NCBI GenBank assembly: GCA_951799425.1
Contig: OX637397.1
Span: 14,468,064-14,532,063, forward strand
Reading direction: 5' to 3'
From: Ilex aquifolium
Lineage: Eukaryota > Streptophyta > Magnoliopsida > Aquifoliales > Aquifoliaceae
DNA: 64,000 nucleotides
The notes below the pieces were generated by a model, which saw only the letters and a list, made by a program, of their open reading frames with translations, was not told the origin of the DNA and did not search any database. The position numbers were made by a program, and so were the translations under genes. Positions within the stretch are counted from its first letter, which is position 1, and the number at the start of each line of letters is the position of its first letter. Below, piece by piece: positions 11,891 through 24,200 of the stretch.

Positions 11891-12650
11891 AACCAACAAA
11901 AAGTAACAAGTGGACATGGCCACACAAATCTGAGGAGCTGTTGGATATTGCTAACACTATGCCCAGTTATGTTCCTAACCAAGCTATTGGGAGGACATCA
12001 ACAAAAAGAAACAGGTGGACATGGCCACACTTTTTTTTGTTTGGAATGCCATTAGAGAGCATCATCATCCTGTGCAATGGTATAAATTGATTTGGTTCCA
12101 CCAAGCAATCCCTAGAATGAGTCTAATACTTTGGTTTGATACAATGGTCAAGCAATTACAGGAAAGGGAAATCATTGATAGTGGTGCTATCAAAACTGAG
12201 TCTTGCAGCTACAATCTACTACCTTTGGAGGGAGAGAAATAATCATATAGTTAGTAGCAAATTCACTAGTAGGGCTACTCTGTTACACAATAAGTTCAAA
12301 GCATTCCCAATGAACCCGCAGTCCTGCAAACATGGAACTCCGAAGCTTCGGCTTAGAATGAAAAAAGTTCCTTTGATTGTAAAGGGTCTGTGCTGAGGGA
12401 CTTGGATAGAAGTTTTGGCTCAAGGCCTCCACTTCCTTCTAAATTCTATCTCCTGGGGCCTATCATTTGCATTCCAATTGTTTTTTGTTCTAACATGGCA
12501 CTTGTACTTACCTCATGGCATGTTTTATCTTTTGTTTTAGACATGATTATTGGGAATGCCCCATGTTATTTTTTGTAAGGATCATCCCTTTACTTGTATA
12601 CTCACCTTTATTTTTTATCAATAGAAATTTCTACCTTCCGAAAAAAAAAA
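11890..12650 (+). pseudogene. LINE 3' fragment: zf-RVT domain remnant and A-tail
   Basis: Plus-strand frames give ELLDIANTMPSYVPNQAIGR, then HHPVQWYKLIWFHQAIPRMS and SLAATIYYLWRERNNHIV, the order seen in the zinc-binding domain downstream of LINE reverse transcriptase. The Cys/His zinc-ligand block is deleted between 12135 and 12190. The 3' UTR ends in a CAATAGAAATTTC block and an A-tail (12641-12652). A 28-bp stretch near 11900-11927 is repeated at 12002-12029. The paralogue at 63440-64000 keeps the zinc-ligand block but lacks the WRERNN block. Confidence 0.85.
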
Positions 12651-12652
12651 AA

Positions 12653-12942
12653 TGTATCCATCACCTGCTAAATGTGGAATTTAATTATAGAATTGCAAAT
12701 CTATATGAACCTCCTTGAAATCATACCAAACTAACAAAATTTAAGTATTTTCGTATTAGATATTAGAAAACTCCTAGGTTTGATATTAGAAAATCTCAAA
12801 ACTATAACTTTAAAATGAGGGTCTCATATTTCAAGTCTAATTTCAGTTCATATTTATAAATAGTACAAAAAAGAGGAGACGAAACAAAGAGGAGAAAGAA
12901 TAATTTTAAGAGATGAGAATCAGTCACTTGATGTGTTAGGGA

Positions 12943-12979
<37 letters not shown>

Positions 12980-13984
12980 GACTTATATGAAAATAATTTA
13001 ATATTTTGTATGAGAAGTCATAATTTTTGAAAACACTTCCCACCTTAACTAACCAGAGGTCAGAGCAAGACTGATCTCTCTTTCAAAGAAGTGAGTACAA
13101 ATTTTCCATCACGATTATCTAAAGGAAAATAAGAAGTTTTACTTTTATACCTTGTTGGGTGGGGCTGTCTGTACACGAAAAGGAAAGACAAACGACTAAT
13201 TGGAAAATTAGAATTCAAAACTCATCGTACTTTTTGAACTCTTGAATTTTCATCACCTGATAAAATAAAAACAATCGCATAAATAATTCCAAAAACTTGT
13301 ATTTATTTGCAAATTTTGGCCACAAAAAACATGATAATTTGTCTTCAAATTTCTTTGCATTAGCAGTTGGTATGAAAAAATAGTATAACTCGGAGAAATA
13401 AGTTGACAAACACTGTGAACTAAAGGTAAAACTTGGGCAACGTTGACAGATCAATCTAGATTCAATTCAATTCATAAAACCTTTAATCGAAGCTCACCCG
13501 ATCTTACCTTAAATCCTTCAACTCGCGTGTTGCACATTCTTAAATTTTTTAACTCAAGCCACGCAACCTGAGCTAATATTTGGGTTTAGTTCTAGGATGG
13601 AAACACAGTCTCAATTCTAGAGCTATACAAGCCAGGGCGTAATTTGTATAACAAAATTAGTTGAGTTGGGTTTGGATTGGGTATAATTCCAAAAGCCTCA
13701 AGCTCCAACTCAGTACTATTTTCTAAGTTTGAACCGATTGAAATTTTGTTTCAAAATTGAAAAACTCAACTTCAACTTTTAAAATTATCATATTTTATTA
13801 GGGTGCGTTTGGTTGACCCGTCCAAATTGTACGTCTACAATAAGCTAGTTTCTATGGTCAATACCCTAGCACCTCAATAAAAGGTCCAGAATTGCAAATT
13901 AGGCTGCAGAGACAAATTAGGATGCGGTGTCACTATAGAAGTTGAGCTGATACTCATGTTCAATTCCAGGGTTATACATGGGAT
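12653..13984. other. Intergenic, nothing recognised
   Basis: AT-rich sequence with a (GA)n microsatellite at 12945-12974 and short open frames without family resemblance. A GTGCGTTTGGTTGACC motif at 13803 recurs at 14873, probably marking decayed MITE ends, but no matched inverted pair was found. Confidence 0.6.
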
Positions 13985-14215
13985 TTTGACAAGTTGTCAC
14001 AAAAAAAGTCAGCCACCGACCATTAAAATTGTCACTTGAAAGGAGGAATTAATGGTTAGATTTGGTGGCCACAGAACTAACTTGCATGGAATATGTCTCA
14101 AGAGTTGAAAGAATTGTGACCTAACCATGAATGCTAAAGCTAAACAATTGCTATCAATGCGTTTAACGATGATAAAGGCAATTCAAACATAGGGGGACAA
14201 GATGATGTGACCTAA
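13985..14215 (-). repeat. Inverted, diverged copy of the unit A non-coding repeat
   Basis: The reverse complement of about 8670-8890 can be recognised here through shared blocks such as TTTGGTGGCC.CAGAACTAAC, GGAATATGTCTC and GCGTTTA.CGATGATAAAG. Divergence is much greater than between the 3.4-4.0-kb and 8.3-9.0-kb copies, so it is an independent, older copy of the family. The 14216-15135 stretch beyond it holds T- and A-rich sequence with no gene seen. Confidence 0.6.
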
Positions 14216-15144
14216 ACATTTAACTATTGTTTTTGAAAGAATGTGCCATATATGCTAGCCATGATGGTGTCAAATATTTCATTTCAACTGCCTTTGAGTG
14301 TGTAATCCTCAGTTCTCTAGTTGATTCCGCACACAAAAGCAACATTGTTCTGGTTGAGCCAAGATCCATAATTTGAAAAGGTTTTTAGACGATTATTCTA
14401 GGGTTATACGTGTATTTTGAGTAATTTGTATTAAAAAATTAGTAAATTCAGTTGAGTTTGCCTTACATATAATTCCAAAAGCTTTCATAACGACTTTTGA
14501 CCTAAAAAAGTTGTTTGAAAGGCTTTTTCGAAGCTATTTTTATCAGTTTTTTTACGGATCCTGCATAACTTTTTAATTTATTATATTCATAAAAAAAATT
14601 AAAATTCATATTTTTTTTTATTTTTTTTTTGACATAAAAAACCTAAAAAGCAAAAAAGTCTTTCCAAAAGGACTTTTCCAACTTTATCAACTCTTTTGAG
14701 AAGCTAACTTTTTTACTAGATTTTAAATTTCTGTTTCACACCCAAAAGAATCAGTTCTAAACCGTCCACCATATCTAAGTTCAAACTAACTGAAATTTTG
14801 TTACAAAACTCAATTTGAACATTGGAAAACTCAACTCACACTTTTGAAACTATCAAATTGTATTTGGAGTGCGTTTGGTTGACCTATTCCAGATTTACAA
14901 ATTAACCAGAGGCAAGTTTCTGTGGTAAAAACAATGTAAACTCTTAATCACTTAGAAGACTTAAATTTTATCATTTAATCTCTATATGCCACTTAGCGAC
15001 TCTCATCCTCTGTACATTAGAAATTATTTTTTTTTTTCATCAAGTACCCTTAAAAATAAGTTAAATACATGGTTATTCATCAACTGCTTTTAGGTGTGTA
15101 ATTCTCACTTCTCTAGTTGCCTTGGATTAAAAAATGGGTGACCA

Positions 15145-16041
15145 CATGGGCGGAGGACATGGGACCAGGGTGGACACTTGCGCCCCTCACTTTTGGACTA
15201 CTTTAGATGAGGACTTATAAAATTATTTTATACATTATAATGGTTCTAGTCTTTTTGTTGTTCAATAAATTAGTGGACTACTAACCCTCTAAAATAAATA
15301 TGTTAGTTTTGGATTGAGTCAATGATCTATTTGTATATTAACGAAATATAATATTTCTCTTTCTCTAACACAATGTTCGTTACTTTTTAAGAACAATTTT
15401 TAGTTTTCATTTACCATTTTTTTAGTAATAGTAGTCTATAATCTAATAAAATACGATTATATATATAAAAGACAAAAGGTTGTAACTCAAAAATATTTCA
15501 AACTATTTCGAATAGGAAATTTCTCTATAAAATTGATAATGATCTCAACTAAATAAAGAATATTTTACTACGGACTTGTGATTGTGCGTATTGATAGAAA
15601 ATTAGTGAAAAATTAATTTACATTTAATTAATATACAAAATTTTAGAGATTTTAAAAAAAATTATATTTTATTGAAATATATAATTACGTTAAAATGTAA
15701 TAAAAAAAATTATTTTGTGCTATTTTGTTAGGATTTTTTTTCGGTTAAATAAAAATTGAATTTACTATTTCACTATAATTTTGTCTTGATTCTTACTTTT
15801 TTATCCTTTTTTAACTGAATTTTTTTGTATCAATTATATTATGCTCCCCTCATTGATATTTTTGGCTCCGCCCCTAACAATATGCATTATTTTTTGGTAT
15901 TTTTTATGTTAAATGGATTTCATGTATCAAATATAATATAATAAATATAAATATATTATATAGTGTGATTGGTTAGGAGGAAAAAAATTAAAGTGCGTAA
16001 TTAAAGTGCTCATCCAGAATAAAATTTTTGGCTCCGCTCCT
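15145..16041. mobile_element. Non-autonomous element of ~0.9 kb with 9-10-bp TSD
   Basis: GGGTGACCA at 15136-15144 is repeated exactly at 16042-16050, with one more matching T if the shared base is counted. The right end reads GGCTCCGCTCCT. Its complement, AGGAGCGGAGCC, resembles the left end CATGGGCGGAGGAC. No coding sequence lies between. A second inner GGCTCCGCCCCT end at about 15865 suggests a compound or internally duplicated structure. The TSD length fits MULE or hAT elements. The terminal inverted repeat is short and imperfect, so the class is open. Confidence 0.5.
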
Positions 16042-16050
16042 GGGTGACCA

Positions 16051-17420
16051 AATTTATTTATTATAAATATTATAATATAAGAAGCCTATAAACCTATTAT
16101 ACATCAAGCGCACTCCAATATAAATATGTATAAATATTGTGGCATAACATAAGCAACATCGCACGTTAGGTTCATGAAACATATGAAGAGAACAACAACG
16201 TTGTTCTGAGTCAACACTGTGTATGCATGTTTTGACTATTCAACTCCATGGAAAACATAAGCTATTAACCGAGGTGCTACTTCTTTTTGACAACACGCTT
16301 AGTTTCCATTTTAAGCTTTGAACTATAGAAACTTAAACAAATTAACACACTCCTTCGTATCCTTAGTTTCTGAGCAATGTTGTAAGGACTTTATTTTGGG
16401 ACCTTATTTAGAAATTTAATGATTTGATTTCAACGCAACCATTAAATTAGTTGTGACTTCTAAAATTAGATTGAAATTCTCAACCATTGCCTAACACTTG
16501 TTTTCGTAAACGTCAATAGAATTATACCGAATTACATAAACTCTCAAGTTGGTTGTTTTTATTTCCCTTTTTGATTGTTCAACGCACAATACATTCACAA
16601 GATACACAACAATGTTCAAAACTAGCCTAAAGTTGTACGACACTATTCTGCAAGTTTGAAAAATTAGAATTTACCTACTCTGACAACCCAAAAGACTAGG
16701 TCTTTGTACAGGTGTAACAAGGACTAAAGCTTGCTCATCATAACCTTCTCCATCTTATTCCTTGTTTTGTTGTTAATTTGGTGTGAATCACATCTTTCCC
16801 ATTACTGGTAATCTGCTTTCTTCACCGATTTTGTTGCAAAGCAATCCATGTTAGTGTCTTTTTGATTAAGACATTCACCAACTAAGAAAACAAAAGAATC
16901 TCACGTTCGTCTTCGTTGTTTTTTTATCATTGATAAATGTTAGTCCTAACTCTCATTGATATAACTTGTTGCCTTGACTAGCTGTCACCTTCCATACAAT
17001 AAGGACAAAGGAAATGTTTCTTTTAGATGGTCTAAAATTTTTTCCAAGGATCTATTTGGATATGATAGTGTTTAGCATAAAATGAATTGACCAACAATGT
17101 TCACACTCAGTTTAGAATTAAGCATAATGTTATTTTCTTCATGTATATATGCAATGCTTACTGGAAACTGTAAGGTTTTCACAACTTGTAGAAATTAAAC
17201 CTATGGTGACTCACAAACACTTTACTCTTCTTTTCTTTTGATGTCATAAGTGTATAGCAAGAAGCTAGCCTAAAAATTGCAGCTAAGATATCAATTCTTT
17301 TCTTTTCTTTTGAACACTTGGGGGTGGTTTGATTGCAGTATTAAAGAGTGGATTACAGAGTCATAACAGATTAAAACTTTCTAATCCAACTTTATGCAAC
17401 ATTTGGTTGCAAAAAACACT
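16051..17420. other. Intergenic, nothing recognised
   Basis: AT-rich DNA without open frames above 60 codons, RNA-gene boxes or long repeats that I can recognise. A decayed GGGGGTGGTTTGATTG end at about 17321 loosely mirrors CAACCCCTGGG near 18870 and could be the border of an older element that contains the three MITEs between them. Confidence 0.5.
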
Positions 17421-17921
17421 GGACTCGTTTGGTAGACGTATTATTAGTGGATTAAATATTAGATTGTACTATTATTTATTTAATCGGGTCTAATATTTTG
17501 TTTGGTAGACAAATTTGAAACCGTATAAATTCAATCGTGTTCTTATCGTATATTTTTTATACCATACACATGTATTATTGAGGTATTTTAATACCACCAG
17601 AAGATGTGGTATTATAATTTAACTCAAATGTATGTATAATCTCACAATTGATAAAACCAAGTTGTAATTAACGTAACAAACGCTGATTGAGGGTATTTTT
17701 GTTAATTCAATAGTAATACAATAAAAAAATTTCCTAACCAAACAACGGTTTGGATTAAATAACTACTATCCAACGTTTATATTGTGTATTGTCAAACACT
17801 AGATAAAATTATGTATTATTCTAATACCTCATTTAATCTTGTCTTTATTCAATCTTTATTATATTAGATTGAATTATTTTATCCAATCTATCAATTTCTA
17901 ATACGGCAACCAAACGAGCAC
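17421..17921. mobile_element. MITE, first of three of one family
   Basis: The left end GGACTCGTTTGGTAGACGT and the right end (complement GTGCTCGTTTGGTTGCCGT) form a ~19-bp imperfect TIR. ACT at 17418-17420 and 17922-17924 is a possible 3-bp TSD. The interior carries the same blocks as the next element (GTATTATTGAGGTATTTTAAT, TGTGTATT..CAAACACTAGAT). The TIR style (GCTCGTTTGG) and short TSD suggest a PIF/Harbinger (Tourist-like) origin. Confidence 0.65.
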
Positions 17922-17994
17922 ACTCTTTATTATATATAGTCTTATTTCAAATTCTTATCCAAATAATACACTGTTTATCCAATTAATACATTAT

Positions 17995-18527
17995 GGGCTC
18001 GTTTGGTAGACCTATTATGAGGAGATTAAACATTGCATTGCACTATTTTTTATTTAATCGAGTCTAATACTTTGTTTGGTAAACAAATGTGATACCGTAT
18101 TAATTTTAAAAACGTATATTAATAGTATACTTATCGTATATTTTTTATACGTTAGACATGTATTATTGAGGTATTTTAATACCCCCAAAAGAGGTGGTAT
18201 TATAATCCAACTCAAACGTATTATTTTACACATTTACCATTATAACCCCCCAACTGATAAAATCAAACTGTCATCAATGTAACAAACACTGATTGAGGAT
18301 ATTTTTTTTAATTCAACATTAATACGATAAAATAATTTCTTAACCAAACAACCGATTGGATTAAATAATTACTATCCAACGTTTATTTTGTGTATTACCA
18401 AACACTAGATAAAATTACGTATTATTCTAATACCCTGTTTAGTCTTGTCTTTTGTCCTTCTATATTGTATTAGACCGGATTATTTTATCTAATCCATCCA
18501 TTTCTAATACGACAACCAAACGAGCCC
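17995..18527. mobile_element. MITE, second copy of the same family
   Basis: GGGCTCGTTTGGT at 17995-18007 is mirrored by ACCAAACGAGCCC at 18515-18527, a perfect 13-bp TIR. TAT flanks both sides (17992-17994 and 18528-18530). The interior is closely related to the copy 74 bp upstream. There is no coding capacity; open stretches here are fortuitous. Confidence 0.75.
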
Positions 18528-18530
18528 TAT

Positions 18531-18847
18531 ATACGTACTATTAAGCCGATTATAATAACACTTTGGAATGTGGTATTATAGTCCAATTCAAGCATATTAT
18601 GTTGTAAATTTACTATTTTACTCAATAGATAAAAAAAAACAATAATAACTATACAAGATTAATGATTTTTTAGTCAATATGTAATTGTTACTCTATTATC
18701 TCATAATCCAGTGTCTTACCAAATACTGGATTATAATGTGTAATATTTTTGTCTCATATTTAATCTTATATTTTATCCACCTATACAAAATTAGTCTATA
18801 TTATCTAATGCAATCTATTCTTTTACAATACGGCAACTAAACGAGCC
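18531..18847. mobile_element. MITE, third copy, left end missing
   Basis: Starting directly after the second copy, the sequence matches the right ~320 bp of that element (TGTGGTATTATA, ATACTGGATTATAA) and ends in CGGCAACTAAACGAGCCC. The left TIR is absent. It may have lost its left half when the neighbouring copy inserted or through recombination between copies. 18848-19804 holds AT-rich sequence with no gene seen, plus a (GT)n(GA)n microsatellite at 19687-19728. Confidence 0.6.
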
Positions 18848-19691
18848 CTTATTGTTTAAACAACCCCTGGGAAAAATATTAAGTGTCACCGTTATACCAC
18901 GTCAGTAGTGTCACGTGGTGTAACCATCCACTGATAAGTAAACAAATCAACAAATAAGCCCCATAAAAATTCATAACCACCTAGTCATGTAATACATAAC
19001 TACCTCTGGAAAATGAATCTCATTTTATCTATTTTGTAGTTTTCTTATTAAATAGTTACACCACATCAGCATTCCTGACATGGTATAACCTTTAACCGGA
19101 GATTTTGACATCTTGCAGCATGGGATGGCTTATGAGGTCATACGTTGTGTATTTTTTTTTTTTTTTTGTGCATTGATCTTCAACCAGAAAAATAATGTGA
19201 ATAGTCAGAAAAGGCAGTGATAGCTAGGATCAAAATAATTTTTGTACAGTTGAAGACCAAAATTGAAACCCACGAGTGAGGAGAAGTTGGTGAAATGATT
19301 AAACCAAGTGTATGGGGCTTGTTTGAAGAGAATGAATCCCAATCCACTGTGGGTTTATATGTATAATGCAAATTACATTACATGAGAGCATGAAGCAAAT
19401 GACTAAAGGAACTTTGCATGCATGTACAACTATGATCTTTTACATAAAAAACAAGCTTAATTGATTATGAAAGTGCGAATACGCCCCATAGTTTTTAAAA
19501 ATGACCATTGTTAGACATAATAGCCATTATATAACGGTAACAACTGGGACCGATCCCATTATTCGCAGCCATAACTGTGCTTTTTCATTTTACAATGGTA
19601 ATGGGTGTGTAACGCTGGTTATGTGACAATACAGATTAAACTGGATCATTGCAGGGCTGCACACCCACACATGTGGAAGTATATATGTGTT

Positions 19692-19728
<37 letters not shown>

Positions 19729-19852
19729 AACCAGCAGTGAAATATCATATCATTCATAACATCAGAAAGCATATTAGAAAAAATGGTGGTAGAAAGCATA
19801 TCAGAAAGTATATAGCAAGATAGTAACCAGCCATACCCACCACCCATAATTC

Positions 19853-21230
19853 TTGGATCCGACCCCCCGGTTCCGCCTCGGACCCGACCTGACCACAAAA
19901 GTCATTCATAGATGTTTGAGGGGATCCGCCACCCCTAGCTCCGACGCCCCCACTCGTCGAGTTCCCCGCCCTGTCACATACTACAGGGGTGCCCCGACGG
20001 TTGACTTTTCTGACGAGGAGATTGAGAGTCTCGTAGCTCCTTTCAGGTTGGCCCTGGTGGGCAAGTTTACCCGAGGCCGCCCCCCGATGAAAATGATTAG
20101 GAGATTCCTTCAGCTGATTAGATTAAGGGGGCAGGTTAGTGTTTCTTTGTTAGATAGCCGACACGTGCTCCTGATGTGCGACCTTGAGGAGGATTACACC
20201 CGTCTCTAGGTGAAGCAGGCTTGGTCGGTTTATGGCAGAGAGATGCGCATGTTCACGTGGACTCCATAGTTTCATTGTATCGAGGAGTCACCCATAGTTC
20301 CTATCTGGGTTTCATTCCCATATTTACCAGTCAACTTTGTGCGCTCACATGATGCATTATTCTCGATAGCCTCGAAGATTGGGACGCCTCTACGGGTTGA
20401 TCAGGCCACAACGAGTTTGAGTCGACCTTCAGTTGTCAGGGTGCTGGTTGAGTATGATGTCACATGGCGGCAGGTGCCAAAGATTAGGATAGGCAGATAG
20501 GAGACCGAATTTTGGCAATAAGTGCTTTACGAGGATGTACCGAAGTATTGTACTGGGTGTCGGCATTTAGGCCATTCAGTGGAGACCTGCATTACCCATT
20601 CCCAGCCCCGAGAGAAGGTCAGTGGAGACCGGTCACATCAGGGTCATGGTGATGGCCAACAGAGGACTAGACAGCAGGAGGGTGCACCCATTCAGAGAGC
20701 CCCAGCCCTTATTGTTCCTCCTAGGAGTACTGAACAAGTTAGAGTATCCTCTAGAGGAGTGACAGATGTTGTTACCATATTTCCTCCCCCTAGGACCAGA
20801 GTTGCTACCGCTTCAGTTACTCCTGTTCAGCTTGTTGTTGAGCCGCGTATTGTGCGTGAGCCTGTGGTTGTGGTCAGTTTCGGATACTATCCCTGCTAGT
20901 GCTGTGCATGAGAAAAGGTGCCCTGATCCTTCAGTTGACACAGTTTTTGAGCTAATTCATGATGGACCAGTAACTACCCCGGTCGTTCATCTGACTATTC
21001 GTGAGTTTCGAGCGGTTCACCGTCCCCCGGTTGTGTCAGTTTCTAAGGATACTAGTTTGAGGCGTAGAGATAAGGGTGTTGGGACTTCTAGTCGGCCCAC
21101 GGATTGTACCACCTCGACTGATATTCCTCTCAATCCTGGATTGTCTGCTGGGGTTGAGAGCCACTCTACTGGAGATATATCATCTGATGAGTCCTTGGGT
21201 GGTGATGTTGGATCCTTTTTTGACCCGTAG
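19853..21230 (+). pseudogene. LINE ORF1: gag-like protein with DUF4283-type region and CCHC knuckle
   Basis: One frame runs from 19853 to about 20899 with four internal stops (20207 TAG, 20267 TAG, 20498 TAG, 20519 TAA). A frameshift near 20875 continues it to 21230. The N-terminal part (DFSDEEIESLVAPFRLALVG ... DYTRL ... PVWVSFPYLP-like) matches the DUF4283 region of plant LINE ORF1 proteins, which binds RNA. YCTGCRHLGHSVETC near 20549-20593 is a CCHC zinc knuckle (C-X2-C-X4-H-X4-C). The tail is Pro/Thr/Val-rich. The protein would coat LINE RNA, but it cannot be made from this copy. Confidence 0.85.
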
Positions 21231-21260
21231 GAGGGCCTTTCTCAGCTTGGAAGAGCTTTA

Positions 21261-24200
21261 GTGCCTTATGATACTTCACATTCCGGTTGGCAGGTCTCGT
21301 TGCGTAGATCTCAACGTATTGGTAGGAGATGTCGAGCAGGAAAAGGAGGTAGAGGTGGTAGGCCTAGCCAATCCGCTCACACCACTTATCGATGTTCTGT
21401 ATTTTGGAGCCTTTTGTTGACCGGGATCGATTGGAGTCTTTTCGGATTTCGTTTACACATGGAGCACAATTTTTGTTCTATTTCGGGGAAGATTTGGATC
21501 TTTTGGTCTTCTCATTTTCAGTTGGAGGTTATTCAAGGTGGACAGGTGGTTCACTGTCATGTGCGGCATTCTTCCTTACTGGATCTTATTTTTGTTTCTT
21601 TTATGTATGTCAGTTGCGTAGCTTCTGTCTGGCAGGGTTTGTGGGATGCCTTGACATAGTTTGGGAGCATTCATGATGGTCCGTGGATGGTTGGTGGGGA
21701 TTTCAACGTTGTTGAGTCCCATTCTGAAATTCAGGGGGATCATACACAGTCTCAGTCTGCTATTGCTGTATTTTCTCTAGCTTTATTGTCTAGTGGTTTG
21801 GAGGATATTGGGTTTGAGGGTACTCCGTTCACATAGACGAATGGACATACTTGGAGGAGATTGGATAGAGTAGTGGTGAATGCTCAGTGGAGTTCTTATT
21901 TTTCCATGTGTCGGGTTGCTCACCTAAATCGGACTTGTTTAGATCATTTACCAATATTGATTTCTGGAGATCAGCGTCAGAGCAGAGGGCCGAGTCGGTT
22001 CAAGTTTCTTCACACTTGGACCACGCACAGAGATTTTCTGGAGGTTGTGTGGCAGAGCTGGACCATTCCTTTGTTCACTTCGGGGATGCCTGCGTTTCAA
22101 TCGAAGCTTATTCGGTTGAAACAAACCCTGAAGGTCTGGAACAAGGAAGTGTTCGGTAATGTATTTCAGCGAGTTCAGGAGGCCGAGGCCGAGGTTAGTA
22201 GGAGAAAGGTGGCACATGATCAGTCAGGGTCTCCTTCAAATCGGGCTGCCCTTCATCAGGCCAGGGTTGAGTTACAACAGACTTTATAGTGTGAGGAGTC
22301 CTTTATGAGACAACAGTCCGGTGTTCATTGGCTTCGAGATGAGGATTCGAACACCCGCTTCTTTTATGCTTCAGTGAGGAAGAAGCAGCATGTTCTTTCA
22401 GTCCATCGGATCCGGGGTGATGACACAGAGTGGATTACTGAGCTTGGGGCTATTGGTGCTTCAGCAGTTTCTTTTTTTCAGGGATTTTTCTCTGTGGGGG
22501 CTGGTCAAGTTGAGGTTGCAAATTTTTCGGCTATTCCAGCTATTGTGACTGATGCAGATGATGTTGGGTTGTGTGCTATGCCGACTTTGGAGGAAGTGAG
22601 ACATGCCATATTTTCTATTGATTCTGATAGCGCGCCGTGGCCGGATGGGTTTTGCAGTCGCTTTTATCAGTTTTGTTGGGACATTATGGGAGCAAATTTG
22701 CTAGCTGCAGTTCAGGATTACTTCCGGGGTTCTCCTATGCCTCGAGGATTCATGAGTATGTTGGGAGTGCTTTTGCCCAAGAAGGAGTCACCTTCTACTT
22801 TGACAGATTTTTGACCGATCAATTTATGTAACGTGAGCAACAAGGTGTTGACAAAGATCCTCGTTTCTCGTCTGTCGTCCTTGTTGCCACATATCATATC
22901 ACCGACGCAGAGTGGGTTTGTGTCGGGCTGAGTGTTGTAGGACACTGTTCTTTTGGTTTAGGAGTTGGTTCATGATTTGGGGAGAGGTTCCCGGGGTGGG
23001 AACGTCGTGCTGAAGCTTGATATGGCTAAGGCATATGACAGAATGTCTTGGACATTCATCCTCCAGATGTTGCGGGTTTTTGGGTTCTCTAAGGGTTGGA
23101 TCTCTTTGGCTCGGCGGGCTATCTGGGGGCCGTGGTTTTCTGTGATGGTGAATGGGGTCAGTCAGGGCTTTTTTCAGTCACAGGGGGGGCTGCAGCAGGG
23201 TGACCCCCTTTCTCCTTGTTTGTTCATCATTGCTACAGAGTATCTCTCTCCAGGCTTGGACTCTTTGTATGCCCGATTTCCGGGGGTGGCTTATAGTACT
23301 GGAGTTGGGGTTTCGATTTCCCATTTGGCTTTTGCTGATGACATTATTATTTTTGTTAATGGGTGCCTGTCGAGCTTGCAGCGAGTTATGGATTTCCTTC
23401 ATCACTATGAGGCTGCCTCTGGTCAGTTAGTTAGTCAGGCCAAGAGCAGTTTCTATATCAGTTCGCGTGTCTCGCATTCTAGAAAGGTGATTGCACGACA
23501 GACCACTGGTTTTCAGAGGCATGATCTTCCATTTATTTATTTGGGGTGCCCTATCTACTTGGGTCATCTCCGGATCTCGTATTTTTGACGAGATGATTCA
23601 GAAGGTGCACGAGCGGATTTCTGGATGGGCGAATCACTTGCTTTCCTTTGGTGGTAAGCTCACCTTGATTCGTCATGTGCTCGCGTCGATGCATATTCAC
23701 TTATTTCACATGCTAAGGCCTCCTGCGGATGTTTTTCACCAATTAGAAAGAATGTTAACTCGTTTCTTGTGGGGTGACACAACTACTCACTAGAGGATTC
23801 ACTGGGCTGAGGTATGTTACCCTGTAGAGGAGGGCAGCTTAGGGGTGCGTTCTTTCTCTGACTTAGCCGAGGCTTATGAGGTGAAGCTGTGGTGGAGTTT
23901 TCGTGCTCAACAGTCACTTTGGTCCACTTTTATGAGGGCCAAGTACTTTTGGTTCACCCATCCTGGGCTGATTGAGTTTCGTTACCCAGCTTCACCTCTT
24001 TGGTGGTGGTTGTGTGGGATTCGATCCGTGGCTGAGCCGATGATCAGATGGTTAGTAAGGTCCAGTGAGGTCAGTTTCTGGTATGATTGTTCGATGGGGG
24101 ATTACCCATTGGCTTTAGTGTGTCCGGGGCAGCTTCTGGGGTTCCTGTTTCTGCTTACTTGGCGGGTCGGCAGTGGGACAAATGCCGATTGTTGGGGGTT

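Larger units (their letters stand above)
8755..12650 (+). repeat. Segment B, first copy of a long dispersed direct repeat
   Basis: From 8763 to 12570 this region can be followed block by block at 58453-64000 in the same orientation: non-coding repeat, solo-LTR-like region, small TIR repeat, second LTR-like region, LINE 3' fragment. The copies differ by many substitutions and by indels from tens of bases to about 700 bp. The second copy runs off the window end, so the full length is not known. Confidence 0.9.
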
